Source: Nonomuraea rhizosphaerae (GTDB lineage Bacteria; Actinomycetota; Actinomycetes; Streptosporangiales; Streptosporangiaceae). From it: DNA of 43,089 nt. Both the position numbers and the translations under genes were made by a program. Positions 32,774 through 40,773 of this stretch are shown in pieces. The notes beneath the pieces were generated by a model. The model searched no databases and was not told the DNA's origin. It worked only from the letters and a program-made list of their open reading frames with translations. The stretch is taken from the NCBI RefSeq assembly GCF_019396405.1, contig NZ_JAHKRL010000387.1, forward strand, positions 1 through 43,089, in the 5' to 3' direction. Numbering within the stretch: position 1 is the stretch's first letter; every line of letters starts with the position of its first letter.

Positions 32774-33427
32774 TCACGCCCACCGATCGAGGTGCAGCAC
32801 CTCGTCCAGCGGCACGCGCGGGGCGGGCCTGAACGTCTCGCCGGTGTAGTACGCGGTGGGGAGCAGCACGCCCTGCCGGACGTCGTCGGGAATGCCGAGC
32901 AGCTCCGCGATCTCCCGCTCGTACGCCAGGTGCAGCGTCGTCCACGCGGTCCCGAGCCCCCGCGCCCTGGCCGCCAGCATGTAGCTCCAGGCGGCAGGCA
33001 GCAGCGACCCCCACAACGACGCCTGACTGCCCTCGGGCAGCCCGCCGGTGGAGAGCCGGAGGCAGCCGATCACCAGCACCGGCACGTCCCCCATGTGCTC
33101 GGCCAGGTGCAGCGAGCTGTCGGAGACGCGCCGCTGCGTCTCGGCGCGGACCGGGTCGTCCTTGAACAGGCTGGTCGCCGAGGTGCCCGACCGGTAGTAC
33201 GCGTGGAGCGAGCGCTTGTAGTAGTCCCCGATCCTGCCGCGCAGCTCGGGGTCGGTGACCACGATCCAGTGCCAGCCCTGCCGGTTGCTGCCGGTGGGCG
33301 CCTGGAGGGCGATCTCCAGGCATTCGCGGACGAGCTCCATCGGCACGGGACGCTTGAGGTCGAGCCGCTTGCGCACGGTCCGCGTGGTCGTCAGCAGCTC
33401 GTCAGGAGCAAGTGGTTGCTGGGTCAT
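32774..33427 (-). CDS. Nitroreductase-family flavoprotein
   Basis: A 217-residue FMN-dependent nitroreductase-fold protein, expected to reduce nitro compounds or quinones with NAD(P)H. The N-terminal FMN phosphate-binding segment is TTTRTVRKRLDLKRPVP (about 13-29), followed by LQAPTGSNRQGWHWIVV (41-57), the typical APSxxNxQ motif. The C-terminal part has RGLGTAWTTLHLAYEREIAELLGIP (about 155-180), the usual dimer and FMN contact region. The ATG lies 12 bases after the kinase 2 stop, with AGGAGTGA about 13 bases upstream overlapping the kinase end, so the two are cotranscribed. Why a flavoenzyme lies between a kinase and a regulator is unclear. Confidence 0.88.
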   Translation of the reverse strand: MTQQPLAPDELLTTTRTVRKRLDLKRPVPMELVRECLEIALQAPTGSNRQGWHWIVVTDPELRGRIGDYYKRSLHAYYRSGTSATSLFKDDPVRAETQRRVSDSSLHLAEHMGDVPVLVIGCLRLSTGGLPEGSQASLWGSLLPAAWSYMLAARARGLGTAWTTLHLAYEREIAELLGIPDDVRQGVLLPTAYYTGETFRPAPRVPLDEVLHLDRWA

Positions 33428-33439
33428 GCTGCGATGATC

Positions 33440-35014
33440 TCACTCCTGGGCGCTGCGGCCCTCGGTGCGGGCGATGCCGATCGTGCCGGTCGATCCGCGC
33501 AGGCCGAACCCGTACCGGTACTGCTGCCGCGCCTGCGGAGTGCCGAGCACGTCCCCGATGGCGGCCGTTCCCAGGCGGCGCCACGTGCCGCCGCTCTCGG
33601 CGTACGAGGTGATCCTGTCGCCGGACAGTTGCAGCGCGAAGCGGTCGCCCGGCTTGAGGGTCAGCGGCGACGAGCCGGGCGTGCTGACGAACGCGCCGTC
33701 CACCCGCACCTCAAGGCCCGATTCCTTGCGGGTGTGGTTGTACCAGGCGGTCACGTAGCTCTCGCCGTTCTTGACCCAGCCGACGAAGAGACTGTCCTCG
33801 AACTGCCCGCTCCCCGCGAACGCGCCCGCGGTCAGCACGCTGACGGCCGCGCCGGACGGCGGCAGGGCGCCCGGCCCGGCGACCAGGCCGAAGTACGGCG
33901 TGGTGCCGGTCGCCGCGTACGTCCCCTGGCCGGCCTTGATCGCGGGCACGGCCTCGCCGCTGTGCGGCTGGTAGGCGGCGTACCGGCCGGAGGTGTCCTC
34001 GGCGAACCGGTCGTCCACGTCGACCCGCGGGAAGGAGGCCAGGTCGAACCCCTTGGCGACCGGCTGCTCCGCCGCCGTCAACCGGGGCACGTACAGCACC
34101 CCGGCCGTCACGGCCAGAGCCGCGGCGACGGCCACGGCGGCGAGCGCCGGCCACCGTCCGCGCCCGCGCCTGGCGGGCCGCCGTTCGATGATCGTGGGGC
34201 CGCCCGACGGCGTCTGGCCGGTGAGGTCGCGCAGCAGGTGCGCGGCGCGGGGCCGCGCGTTCGGGTCCTTGGACAGGCACGCGGCCACCAGGCTCCGCAG
34301 CGGCTCCGGCACCCCGGACACGTCGGGCTCGGCGGACAGGATGGCGTGCAGGACGGCCGGCACGGCGGCCCCGCGGAACGGCGTGTGTCCCGTGGCCGCG
34401 AACACCATCGTCCCTGCCCAGGCGAACATGTCGGACGCGGCGCTCACCGCCTGGTCGGTGAGCTGTTCGGGCGACATGTACGCGGGCGTCCCCGCGACGT
34501 GGGCGTGGCTGGTCATGTGGTCGAGCGCCCTGGCGATCCCGAAGTCGATCACCACCGGCCCCTCGGGGCCCAGGATCACGTTGCCCGGCTTGAAGTCGCG
34601 GTGCACGATCCCGGCCTGGTGGATGGAGGCGAGCGCGGTCAGCGTGCTGACCGCCAGCCGCTCCAGCCCGCTGCCGCTGCGCGGCCCGTCCCTCTTGACC
34701 AGGGCGTCGAGCGAGGGGCCCGGCACGTACTCGCTGACGATGTACGGCCGGTCGCCCAGCATGCCGGTGCCGAGGACCCGGGCCGTGCAGAAGGCGGCGA
34801 CGCTCGCCGCGACCTCCGCCTCGCGCAGGAACCTCCGCCGCACCTCGGGGTCGGCCGCGAGCCGGGCGTGCAACACCTTGATCGCCACCGGCGCCCGTCC
34901 GGGCGACTCGCCGAGGTAGACCACCCCCTGGCCGCCCTCTCCGAGCAGCGCGGAGATCCGATGGTCACCGATGGTCTTCGGCTCGTCGAACCCCAACGCG
35001 CGAGGAACCGTCAC
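33440..35014 (-). CDS. Membrane Ser/Thr protein kinase 2
   Basis: A 524-residue Hanks-type kinase related to kinase 1. The loop GEGGQGVVYLG is at 25-35, K46 in VAIKVLH, the catalytic loop IVHRDFKPGN (136-145, D140), DFG at 157-159 and YMSPEQ at 179-184. A single span (about 289-311) leads to an extracytoplasmic domain of about 210 residues that resembles a lectin or laminin-G-like sandwich (FEDSLFVGWVKNGESYVTAWYNH, LEVRVDGAF, FALQLSGDRITSYAESGG). The GTG at 35014 gives the usual distance to the kinase domain; a GTG at 35044 in frame has GGAGGG directly against it with no spacing. Kinase 2 and the nitroreductase are separated from regulator 2 by the small-peptide frame. It likely senses an envelope ligand. 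Confidence 0.87.
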   Translation of the reverse strand: MTVPRALGFDEPKTIGDHRISALLGEGGQGVVYLGESPGRAPVAIKVLHARLAADPEVRRRFLREAEVAASVAAFCTARVLGTGMLGDRPYIVSEYVPGPSLDALVKRDGPRSGSGLERLAVSTLTALASIHQAGIVHRDFKPGNVILGPEGPVVIDFGIARALDHMTSHAHVAGTPAYMSPEQLTDQAVSAASDMFAWAGTMVFAATGHTPFRGAAVPAVLHAILSAEPDVSGVPEPLRSLVAACLSKDPNARPRAAHLLRDLTGQTPSGGPTIIERRPARRGRGRWPALAAVAVAAALAVTAGVLYVPRLTAAEQPVAKGFDLASFPRVDVDDRFAEDTSGRYAAYQPHSGEAVPAIKAGQGTYAATGTTPYFGLVAGPGALPPSGAAVSVLTAGAFAGSGQFEDSLFVGWVKNGESYVTAWYNHTRKESGLEVRVDGAFVSTPGSSPLTLKPGDRFALQLSGDRITSYAESGGTWRRLGTAAIGDVLGTPQARQQYRYGFGLRGSTGTIGIARTEGRSAQE

Positions 35015-35101
35015 CGCTTCACCCCGTACAGATCGGATGATCACCCTCCGCCGCGCTCAGGGTAGTCCCTAGCCGAAGATCCATGCCGGATATCACCGAC
35101 A

Positions 35102-35147
35102 TTTCCGCTTACCGGCGTTCCCGCCTGCCAGGGTTTCCGCTTACCGG
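35102..35147. repeat. Direct repeat TTTCCGCTTACCGG upstream of kinase 2
   Basis: Two perfect 14-base copies at 35102-35115 and 35134-35147 are 32 bases apart (three helical turns), in the gap between the acyltransferase stop and the kinase 2 start. Direct repeats with helical phasing in a promoter region are typical for cooperative activator binding. The surrounding 139-base gap (35015-35153) holds nothing else recognisable. Confidence 0.6.
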
Positions 35148-35153
35148 GCGACC

Positions 35154-35861
35154 TCAGCCAAGGCGGCGCAGATGACGAGGGCTCACGTCGCCCACCGGGA
35201 GCAACATGAAGAAGTCGGCGGCCCCGGCGTCCGGGTCGTGCGCGGGCGCCCCGCACACCCACGCCCCCATCCGCAGAAAACCACGCAACAAGGCCGGCGG
35301 CACGAACCGGCCGCCGCCCACCGCCTTCCTCCCGCCCCGCCACGGCCGGCGCGGCGTGACCCGATACTCCTGCGGCCCCAGCCCCACCCGCTTCACCACG
35401 CCGTTCGCGGCCACGCCGCCGTCGCCGAGCGGCACCGGGCAGCGGCCCGCCAGCCACTCGTGCCCGCCGCTCAGCAGGTAGCGCGCGATCCCGGCCCACA
35501 GCAGCGCGACCACGGCTCCGTCCCGGCGGTCGCGGTGAACGCACATGCGCCCGCCCTCCACCAGCCCCTTCCTGATCCCGGCGAGGGCGCCGAGCTCGAA
35601 CGCGCCGTCGGAGAGCAGCCGGTCCGTCCGCCCGGCGGGCAGCAGCCGGCAGGTGGCGACCACCTCCCGGCCCTCGCGGACGACGAGGTGGTCGCAGTAG
35701 GCGTCGAACCTGTCCACGTCGAGACCGGAGACCGGGCTGTCGAGCCGCGCCCCCATCTCCCCGGAGAAGACCTCGTGCCGCAGCCGCTGCGCGGCCTGCA
35801 CGTCCCGGGGACCGACGGCCAGGCCGACGGTGTGACGGCCGGTGTCCAGAGAGATCGTCAT
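35154..35861 (-). CDS. GNAT-fold acyltransferase (OlsB/Acetyltransf_5-like)
   Basis: A 235-residue GNAT-superfamily protein of the Acetyltransf_5 type, the family of ornithine lipid N-acyltransferase OlsB and autoinducer synthases. Visible blocks are QAAQRLRHEVFSGEMGA (about 23-39), DRFDAYCDHLVVREGREVVATCRLLP (about 50-75), and GRMCVHRDRRDGAVVALLWAGIARYLLSGGHEWLAGRCPVPL (about 104-145), matching the family order. The ATG has GGGAAGGA about 9 bases upstream; the longer frame to 35930 is not needed. If it is OlsB-like, it makes lyso-ornithine lipid from 3-hydroxyacyl-ACP, but no OlsA partner lies next to it. Gene stands alone between the kinase and LysR genes. Function tentative. Confidence 0.75.
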   Translation of the reverse strand: MTISLDTGRHTVGLAVGPRDVQAAQRLRHEVFSGEMGARLDSPVSGLDVDRFDAYCDHLVVREGREVVATCRLLPAGRTDRLLSDGAFELGALAGIRKGLVEGGRMCVHRDRRDGAVVALLWAGIARYLLSGGHEWLAGRCPVPLGDGGVAANGVVKRVGLGPQEYRVTPRRPWRGGRKAVGGGRFVPPALLRGFLRMGAWVCGAPAHDPDAGAADFFMLLPVGDVSPRHLRRLG

Positions 35862-35966
35862 GGGCGCGCGTCCTTCCCTGAAAGGGTCTCGCGACCATGT
35901 CGTCATGCGGAAATGACGACGGACCCTCACGTCAGGGGCGGCGAGGCATCCACGTGGTGAACCTGG

Positions 35967-36023
35967 GACGTCAGGGCCCCAAGCAGACGTCAGGGCTCGA
36001 ACCAGACGTCAGGGCTCGAACCA
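35967..36023. repeat. 19-base tandem repeat across the LysR stop codon
   Basis: Three units of GACGTCAGGGCTCGAACCA run at 35967-35985 (diverged in the last nine bases), 35986-36004 and 36005-36023; the last two are identical. The LysR stop codon (36009-36011) lies in the third unit, so the repeats supply the final codons and the 3' flank of the gene. Slippage expansion of the gene end is the simple explanation. Confidence 0.8.
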
Positions 36024-36908
36024 GTGGTCGTGCCGCTTGAGCGCGTCCGTCACCGCCTGGATCGCGGTCCGCATGTGGGGCGCGTCGCGCCGGTTCCTGG
36101 CGCAGAACACCGCGGTGTCCCACCAGACCGGGTTCCCGGCGATCGGCGTCCAGGCGTACTCGGAGTGGCGTTCGGCCCGGTGCCTGACCCCGAACATGAC
36201 CGCGCCGGTCTCGGTGAGCTGCGCCTGGACCATGAGGCTGTCCATGAGCCGGATGCCCTGTTTGATGTCCGACGGGTGGTACCCGCCGTCGTGGCAGGCG
36301 CGCAGGAGGGCGTCGTAGAGGTTCGGCGCGATCTCGCGGCGGAACAGCAGCAGGGGCTCCCCGTTCAGCTCGGTCAGCTCGATCGGCTCCGTACGCGCGG
36401 CGATCCAGTGGTCGGTCGCGGTGATGGCGCCCAGCGTCTGCCGCAGCGGCGGGCCGGACCACAGGCCCTCCACGCTGAGCGGCAGGCGCATCACCGCCAG
36501 GTCGATCGTCCGCTCGGTGAGCAGGACCTGCAGCTCGGCGGTGGACGCCTCGTGCCAGTCCAGCCTGAGCCCGTGGCGCTGGAGCGCGGCGGCCAGGTCG
36601 CTGACCACCCCCGGCGAGGTGTCGGTCGGGAAGCCGGCGCGGACGATCCCGAGCTGCGTCTTCATCACCTCGCCGACCGCGTCGAACGCCTCGACCGCCG
36701 AGCGCGCCAGCGGGACGAGCGCCTCGCCCGCGGGGGTGAGCGTGACCTTGTGGTGTTCCCGGGTGAACAGGCACAGGCCCAGCTCGCGTTCGAGTCCGGC
36801 GATGCGCTGGGAGAGCGGCGGCTGGCTCATGTGCAGGCGGGCGGCGGCCCGGCCGAAATGGAGCTCGTCGGCCACCGCGAGGAAATACCGCAAATGCCTT
36901 ATCTCCAC
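36009..36908 (-). CDS. LysR-family transcriptional regulator
   Basis: A 299-residue LysR-type regulator. The winged helix-turn-helix is at 2-60 (EIRHLRYFLAVADELHFGRAAARLHMSQPPLSQRIAGLERELG) and the effector-binding domain at about 88-295. The GTG at 36908 gives the classical start VEIRHLRYFL; a TTG at 36917 in frame would extend it by three residues. A -10-like TATCTT 7 bases upstream points to a leaderless transcript. It is divergent from the ABC transporter operon, and the shared region contains T-N11-A boxes, so it probably controls that operon and itself. The inducer would be the imported substrate or a CoA intermediate. Confidence 0.92.
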   Translation of the reverse strand: MEIRHLRYFLAVADELHFGRAAARLHMSQPPLSQRIAGLERELGLCLFTREHHKVTLTPAGEALVPLARSAVEAFDAVGEVMKTQLGIVRAGFPTDTSPGVVSDLAAALQRHGLRLDWHEASTAELQVLLTERTIDLAVMRLPLSVEGLWSGPPLRQTLGAITATDHWIAARTEPIELTELNGEPLLLFRREIAPNLYDALLRACHDGGYHPSDIKQGIRLMDSLMVQAQLTETGAVMFGVRHRAERHSEYAWTPIAGNPVWWDTAVFCARNRRDAPHMRTAIQAVTDALKRHDHWFEP

Positions 36909-36915
36909 GCAAGTC

Positions 36916-36995
36916 AAGATATCAGCCCGATATCGCTGCGGGTCGGAATTGGTGTTGGACGGTTCTTCTCAGCCGCGCCTAATGTCCCTGACATT
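36916..36995. promoter_or_regulatory. Divergent LysR/ABC-operon control region
   Basis: TATCAGCCCGATA (36920-36932) is an inverted repeat of T-N11-A form, the classical LysR box, and it overlaps the LysR -10 (36916-36921), so bound LysR would repress itself. GATATC occurs twice exactly 11 bases apart (36918, 36929). A second perfect palindrome AATGTC-CCT-GACATT lies at 36981-36995, 35-49 bases before the solute-binding protein ATG, where it would overlap the promoter of the operon. Together these fit an activator/repressor region. Confidence 0.65.
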
Positions 36996-37029
36996 GAAGG
37001 TCGGTGGATCGGTGCGAGAGGAACCGGCC

Positions 37030-37887
37030 ATGATAAAGCAGCATAAATCACCAAAAATCCTATCAATTTCGTTGGGGCTCGCCCTGGCCGCCACGACGGC
37101 CGCGTGCGGCGGCTCCGCCCAGGCGAACGGCGACCTGATCGCCGCGATGAAGCAGAAGGGCTGCGCCAAGGTGGCGCTGGCCGAGGCCCCTCCGTACAGC
37201 ACGATCACCGCCGGCGGCCAGGCCGGCGGGTACGTCCCGGCGGTCACCGAGGCGGTCCTCGGCAAGCTCGGGGTGCCCAGGCTGTGCGCCGAGTCCGCCA
37301 CGTACGACGCCATGATCCCCGGCCTCCAGGCGGGTACCTTCGACGCCCTGCCCGGCGCCCTGAACATCACCGCCGAACGCTGCGCGGTGATCGCGTTCTC
37401 CCAGCCGGTGACCGCGCAGCACGAGGCCCTGGCGGTCACCAAGGGCGACACCCACGGCATCACCGATTACGCCGCCATCGCCAAGAACCCGGAGGTCAAG
37501 CTCGCGGTCTTCAGCGGCTCCGCCCAGGAGGCGTTCGCCAGGAGGCGGGGCGTCCAGCAGAGCCAGCTCGTCACCGTCCCGGACTCGCAGACCGGGATCG
37601 CCGCGGTGAAGAGCGGCCGGGCCCACGCGTTCGGGGCCGGTCAGTTCACGCTGCGCAAGGTGGCCGACGCCTCGATGGACGTGCGGGTGGACGCGTCGTC
37701 GCCGGTCTCCATGATCGGCATCGGCTTCCGCAAGAAGGACGTCGCGGCGCGGGACGCCTTCGACGCCGAGCTCGAACGCATGCGCGCGTCCGGCGCGCTG
37801 GCCACCCTCTACACCAGCCACGGGTTCCCCAACCCCGAGGAGATCAAGTCGATCAGCCGCGCCCTGGTGTCGAAGGCGTGCGTGTGA
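37030..37887 (+). CDS. Family-3 solute-binding lipoprotein of an ABC importer
   Basis: A 285-residue periplasmic-type binding protein anchored by lipid. The signal MIKQHKSPKILSISLGLALAATTAAC ends in a lipobox (C26). The mature part follows the SBP_bac_3 fold used for polar amino acids and ectoine: CAKVALAEAPPYSTITAGGQAGGYVPAVTEAVLGKLG, DAMIPGLQAGTFDALPGALNITAERCAVIAFSQPV and GIAAVKSGRAHAFGAGQFTLRKVA. It resembles EhuB-type proteins in general form, but the downstream enzymes are not those of ectoine degradation. The ATG has AGAGGA about 7 bases upstream. The stop overlaps the first permease start by 4 bases. Ligand unknown, probably a small zwitterion or carboxylate. Confidence 0.9.
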   Translation: MIKQHKSPKILSISLGLALAATTAACGGSAQANGDLIAAMKQKGCAKVALAEAPPYSTITAGGQAGGYVPAVTEAVLGKLGVPRLCAESATYDAMIPGLQAGTFDALPGALNITAERCAVIAFSQPVTAQHEALAVTKGDTHGITDYAAIAKNPEVKLAVFSGSAQEAFARRRGVQQSQLVTVPDSQTGIAAVKSGRAHAFGAGQFTLRKVADASMDVRVDASSPVSMIGIGFRKKDVAARDAFDAELERMRASGALATLYTSHGFPNPEEIKSISRALVSKACV

Positions 37888-38588
37888 ACGAGATCATCCC
37901 GTACCTGCCGAAGATCTTCGAGGGCTACGCCACGACGGCGCGGATCGCCGTGCTGAGCATCCTGCTGGCCGCCGTCGTGGCGGGCGTGCTGGGGACGCTG
38001 CGCGTCGGCCGGTCGCGCGCCGTGCGCGTCTCGACCGCGACCGGCCTGGAGCTGCTGCGCGGCACCTCGGTGCTCGTGCAGCTCTTCTGGGTGTACTACG
38101 CGCTGCCGCTGCTGCCCGGAGGGGTGATGGTCGATCCGGCGTTCGCGGCGGTGTTCGTGCTCGGGCTGAACGGCGGGGCCTACGGCGCGGAGACCGTACG
38201 GGCGGGCCTGCGCTCCATCCCCCACGCCCAGGGCGACGCGTGCCACGCGCTCGGCCTGTCCCGCGCGGTGACGCTGTTCAAGGTCCGCCTGCCCCAGGCG
38301 TGGAGCCAGATCGTGCCCGCGTTCGGGAGCATCGCGGTGGACATGGTGAAGTGGACGTCGATCGTCAGCTTCGTCACCGTTCAGGACGTCCTGTACTGGG
38401 GCAACACCGCACGGGCGCACACGAACGAGACCATCCCCGTCTACCTGCTGATCGGGGCTCTCTACCTGCTGCTGTGCCTGGCCGTCGCCGGGATCTTCCG
38501 TACGGCCGAGTACTTCCTGCCGCTGACCCGCAGCGTCCGCGCCGTCCGCAGGGCCGCGACGGCGGGCGCGTTGGGGGGTGCCCGGTGA
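37884..38588 (+). CDS. ABC importer permease, first
   Basis: A 234-residue amino-acid-type permease (HisM/GlnP family) with five to six membrane spans, beginning YLPKIFEGYATTARIAVLSILLAAVVAGVLGTLR. The EAA loop that docks with the ATPase is ETVRAGLRSIPHAQGDACHALGLSRAVTLFKVRLPQA (about 98-134). The GTG overlaps the binding-protein stop (GTGA) and its own stop overlaps the next permease start the same way. It pairs with the second permease as a heterodimer. Confidence 0.9.
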   Translation: MNEIIPYLPKIFEGYATTARIAVLSILLAAVVAGVLGTLRVGRSRAVRVSTATGLELLRGTSVLVQLFWVYYALPLLPGGVMVDPAFAAVFVLGLNGGAYGAETVRAGLRSIPHAQGDACHALGLSRAVTLFKVRLPQAWSQIVPAFGSIAVDMVKWTSIVSFVTVQDVLYWGNTARAHTNETIPVYLLIGALYLLLCLAVAGIFRTAEYFLPLTRSVRAVRRAATAGALGGAR

Positions 38589-39244
38589 CGTGGGACTGGC
38601 AGTACGCCTGGTCGATCATGCCGGCCCTGCTGAGCGGGGTGCGGGAGACGTTCGTGGTGACGCTGGCCGCCGGCGCGCTGGCGCTGGGGCTCGGCATGCT
38701 GATCGCGGTGGCCGGATGGTTCGCGCCGGGACGGGTCAAGCTGCTGGTCCGCGGCTTCGTGGAGCTGGCTCGCGGGCTGCCGATCCTGGTGCTGCTGTTC
38801 TTCGCCTTCTACGCGCTGCCGCAGTACGGCGTGGTCCTGTCGCCGTACACGACGGGGGTGCTCGTGCTCGGGGTGGTGTACGGCGCGTACTGCTCCGAGG
38901 TGTACCGGGGCGGCATCGTCAGCCTGCCGCGCGGCATGTGGGACGCCTGCGCCGCGCTGAACCTGCCCAGGCGCACGACCTGGGCCCGGGTCATCCTGCC
39001 GATGGTCGTGCGCAACAGCGTCGGGGCGCTGGGCGCGTACATCATCGTCATCTACAAGCAGACGGCGCTCCTCGTCACGATCGGCGTGCCGGTCCTGCTG
39101 ACGACCGCGCAGACGGCCGGGTACGCCTCGTACCGCTACCTGGAGCCGTACACGCTGGCCGGGGTGCTCTACCTGCTGCTGAACCTGCCGTCGATGTGGA
39201 TGGTCCGCGCACTGGAGAGGAGGGTCGCCCGTGGCGGGTTCTAA
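38585..39244 (+). CDS. ABC importer permease, second
   Basis: A 219-residue permease of the same family with about five membrane spans, starting TWDWQYAWSIMPALLSGVRETFVVTLAAG. Its EAA loop is SEVYRGGIVSLPRGMWDACAALNLPRRTTWARVILP (about 99-134). The motif FVELARGLPILVLLFFAFYALP is typical for the polar amino-acid branch. The GTG start overlaps the first permease stop by 4 bases, and the 3' end overlaps the ATPase gene by 14 bases. Confidence 0.9.
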   Translation: MTWDWQYAWSIMPALLSGVRETFVVTLAAGALALGLGMLIAVAGWFAPGRVKLLVRGFVELARGLPILVLLFFAFYALPQYGVVLSPYTTGVLVLGVVYGAYCSEVYRGGIVSLPRGMWDACAALNLPRRTTWARVILPMVVRNSVGALGAYIIVIYKQTALLVTIGVPVLLTTAQTAGYASYRYLEPYTLAGVLYLLLNLPSMWMVRALERRVARGGF

Positions 39245-39986
39245 GCCGCCCGCTCTCGACTTCCGAGGAGTCGGGAAGGCGTTCGGCGACACGGTGGTGC
39301 TCGACGACTTCACCCTGACCGTCGCCCCCGGCGAGACGGTCACGCTCATCGGGCCCAGCGGCTCGGGCAAGACGACCGTGCTGCGGCTGGCGATGCTGCT
39401 GGAACGGCCGGACCGGGGCGACATCCGGGTGCTCGGCGAGAGCATCACGAACGTCTCGGCGAAGGAGTCGCGGCGCATCGCCCGCAACCTCGGCATGGTG
39501 TTCCAGCAGTTCAACCTCTTCCCGCACATGACGATCCTGCAGAACCTCGACCTGGCCCAGCGCACCGTCATGCGGCTGGGCAGGAGCGCGGCGAGCGCCC
39601 GCTCGATCGAGCACCTGGAGATGGTCGGGCTGCGGGACAAGGCCGACTGCTATCCGCTGCAACTGTCCGGCGGCCAGCAGCAACGCGTGGCGCTGGCCCG
39701 CGCGCTGACGCTGCGCCCGAAGGTCCTGCTGCTGGACGAGATCACCAGCGCACTGGACCCGGAGCTGGTCGGCGAGGTCCTGGAGGTCGTACGGAAGGTC
39801 ACCGCGGAGACCGACATCACGACCCTGCTGGTGACCCACGAGATGCGCTTCGCCCGGGACATCTCCGACCGCGTCGTGATGATGGACGAGGGCCGGGTGA
39901 TCGAGGAGGCGCCGCCCAGGACGCTGTTCACCAAGCCGTCGTCGCCGCGTACGCAGGCCTTCATCCGCCGAGTCCTCGACCACTGA
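39231..39986 (+). CDS. ABC importer ATPase
   Basis: A 251-residue amino-acid-type ABC ATPase (GlnQ family) that powers uptake. Walker A GPSGSGKTT is at 41-49, the Q-loop FQQFNLFPH at 91-99, the signature LSGGQQQR at 145-152, Walker B VLLLDE at 165-170 with D-loop SALD at 173-176, and the switch histidine in VTHEM near 204. The GTG has AGGAGGG about 7 bases upstream and lies inside the end of the second permease gene. Coupled translation of all four transporter genes gives balanced subunits. Confidence 0.93.
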   Translation: MAGSKPPALDFRGVGKAFGDTVVLDDFTLTVAPGETVTLIGPSGSGKTTVLRLAMLLERPDRGDIRVLGESITNVSAKESRRIARNLGMVFQQFNLFPHMTILQNLDLAQRTVMRLGRSAASARSIEHLEMVGLRDKADCYPLQLSGGQQQRVALARALTLRPKVLLLDEITSALDPELVGEVLEVVRKVTAETDITTLLVTHEMRFARDISDRVVMMDEGRVIEEAPPRTLFTKPSSPRTQAFIRRVLDH

Positions 39987-40011
39987 GCCCCTTCCGAAAA
40001 GGAGACCTGTT

Positions 40012-40773
40012 GTGGGCCAGATACTCGCGCGCCAGGAATCAGGGACGCGCGTCATCACGATCTCCGCTCCCGGGCGGCTCAACGCCTGGACGCGGGCTAT
40101 GCGCGCCGACCTGTCGGCCGCGCTCGCGGACGCGGCGGCCGACCCCAGCGTGTCCGGCGTCGTGTTCACCGGCGACGACGGCGCGTTCTGCGCGGGGCAG
40201 GACTTCAACGAGGTCGTCACCTGGGGCTCGGACACGGAGTGGATCAGCGAGATCCACGAGCTGTACCGCCAGGTGCTGACCCTGCCCAAGCCGGTCGTCG
40301 CCGCGGTCAACGGCGTCGCGGCCGGGTCCGGGCTGCAGTTCGCCCTGCTGTGCGACTACCGGGTGGCCTCGCGCGAGGCGCGCATGGGACAGACGGAGGT
40401 CCGCTGGGGGCTGGCCAGCGTGACCGGCACGTGGCTGCTGGAGGAGGTGGTCGGCCCGCTGCGGGCCAGGACGCTGGCGCTGAGCGCCGAGCTGCTGCCC
40501 GCCGGCCGCCTGCTCGCCGAGGGCATCGTCGACGCCGTCGAGGCGCCCGACCAGGTGCTGCGCGCGGCGCTCGCCCAGGCGGAGCTGCTGGCCTCCTACC
40601 CGTCCGCCACCTTCGCCGCGACCAAGGGATGGTGTTACGAACGGCTGCGGCCCCGACTCGACCAGGCCTTCCGCGACGCCCACACGCTGCACCACGACGC
40701 CTTCGAGGCGGGCGTCTCGCGGGAGGGCGCCGAGCGCTTCCTGGCCCGCCACCGCGCCGGGACGGCCCGCTGA
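40012..40773 (+). CDS. Crotonase-family enzyme, variant active site
   Basis: A 253-residue crotonase-fold protein. The oxyanion-hole segments are FCAGQDFNEV (59-68) and VNGVAAGSGLQFALLCDYRVAS (99-120). Where enoyl-CoA hydratases have a first catalytic glutamate (rat E144) this protein has Q109 (GSGLQF), while the second (rat E164) is kept as E129 in MGQTEV. Loss of one glutamate is seen in isomerases, dehalogenases, decarboxylases and hydrolases of this superfamily, so simple hydration is not assured. The GTG has AAAAGGAGA about 8 bases upstream. It follows the transporter ATPase by 25 bases and overlaps the racemase-like gene by one base (TGATG), so it belongs to the uptake operon. Substrate unknown. 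Confidence 0.88.
   Translation: MGQILARQESGTRVITISAPGRLNAWTRAMRADLSAALADAAADPSVSGVVFTGDDGAFCAGQDFNEVVTWGSDTEWISEIHELYRQVLTLPKPVVAAVNGVAAGSGLQFALLCDYRVASREARMGQTEVRWGLASVTGTWLLEEVVGPLRARTLALSAELLPAGRLLAEGIVDAVEAPDQVLRAALAQAELLASYPSATFAATKGWCYERLRPRLDQAFRDAHTLHHDAFEAGVSREGAERFLARHRAGTAR

Noticed and set aside
24759-35014. Antibiotic biosynthetic gene cluster
   Set aside because: SARP regulators invite this, yet no polyketide, peptide, terpene or RiPP synthase lies in the window; the acyl-CoA ligases are of catabolic type.
32384-35065. 893-codon plus-strand frame
   Set aside because: Runs opposite the nitroreductase and kinase 2 genes and shows no protein family features.
37030-39986. Ectoine importer EhuBCDA
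   Set aside because: Gene order is the same, but this order is common to many amino-acid importers and the adjoining enzymes are not those for ectoine breakdown, so no symbol was assigned.
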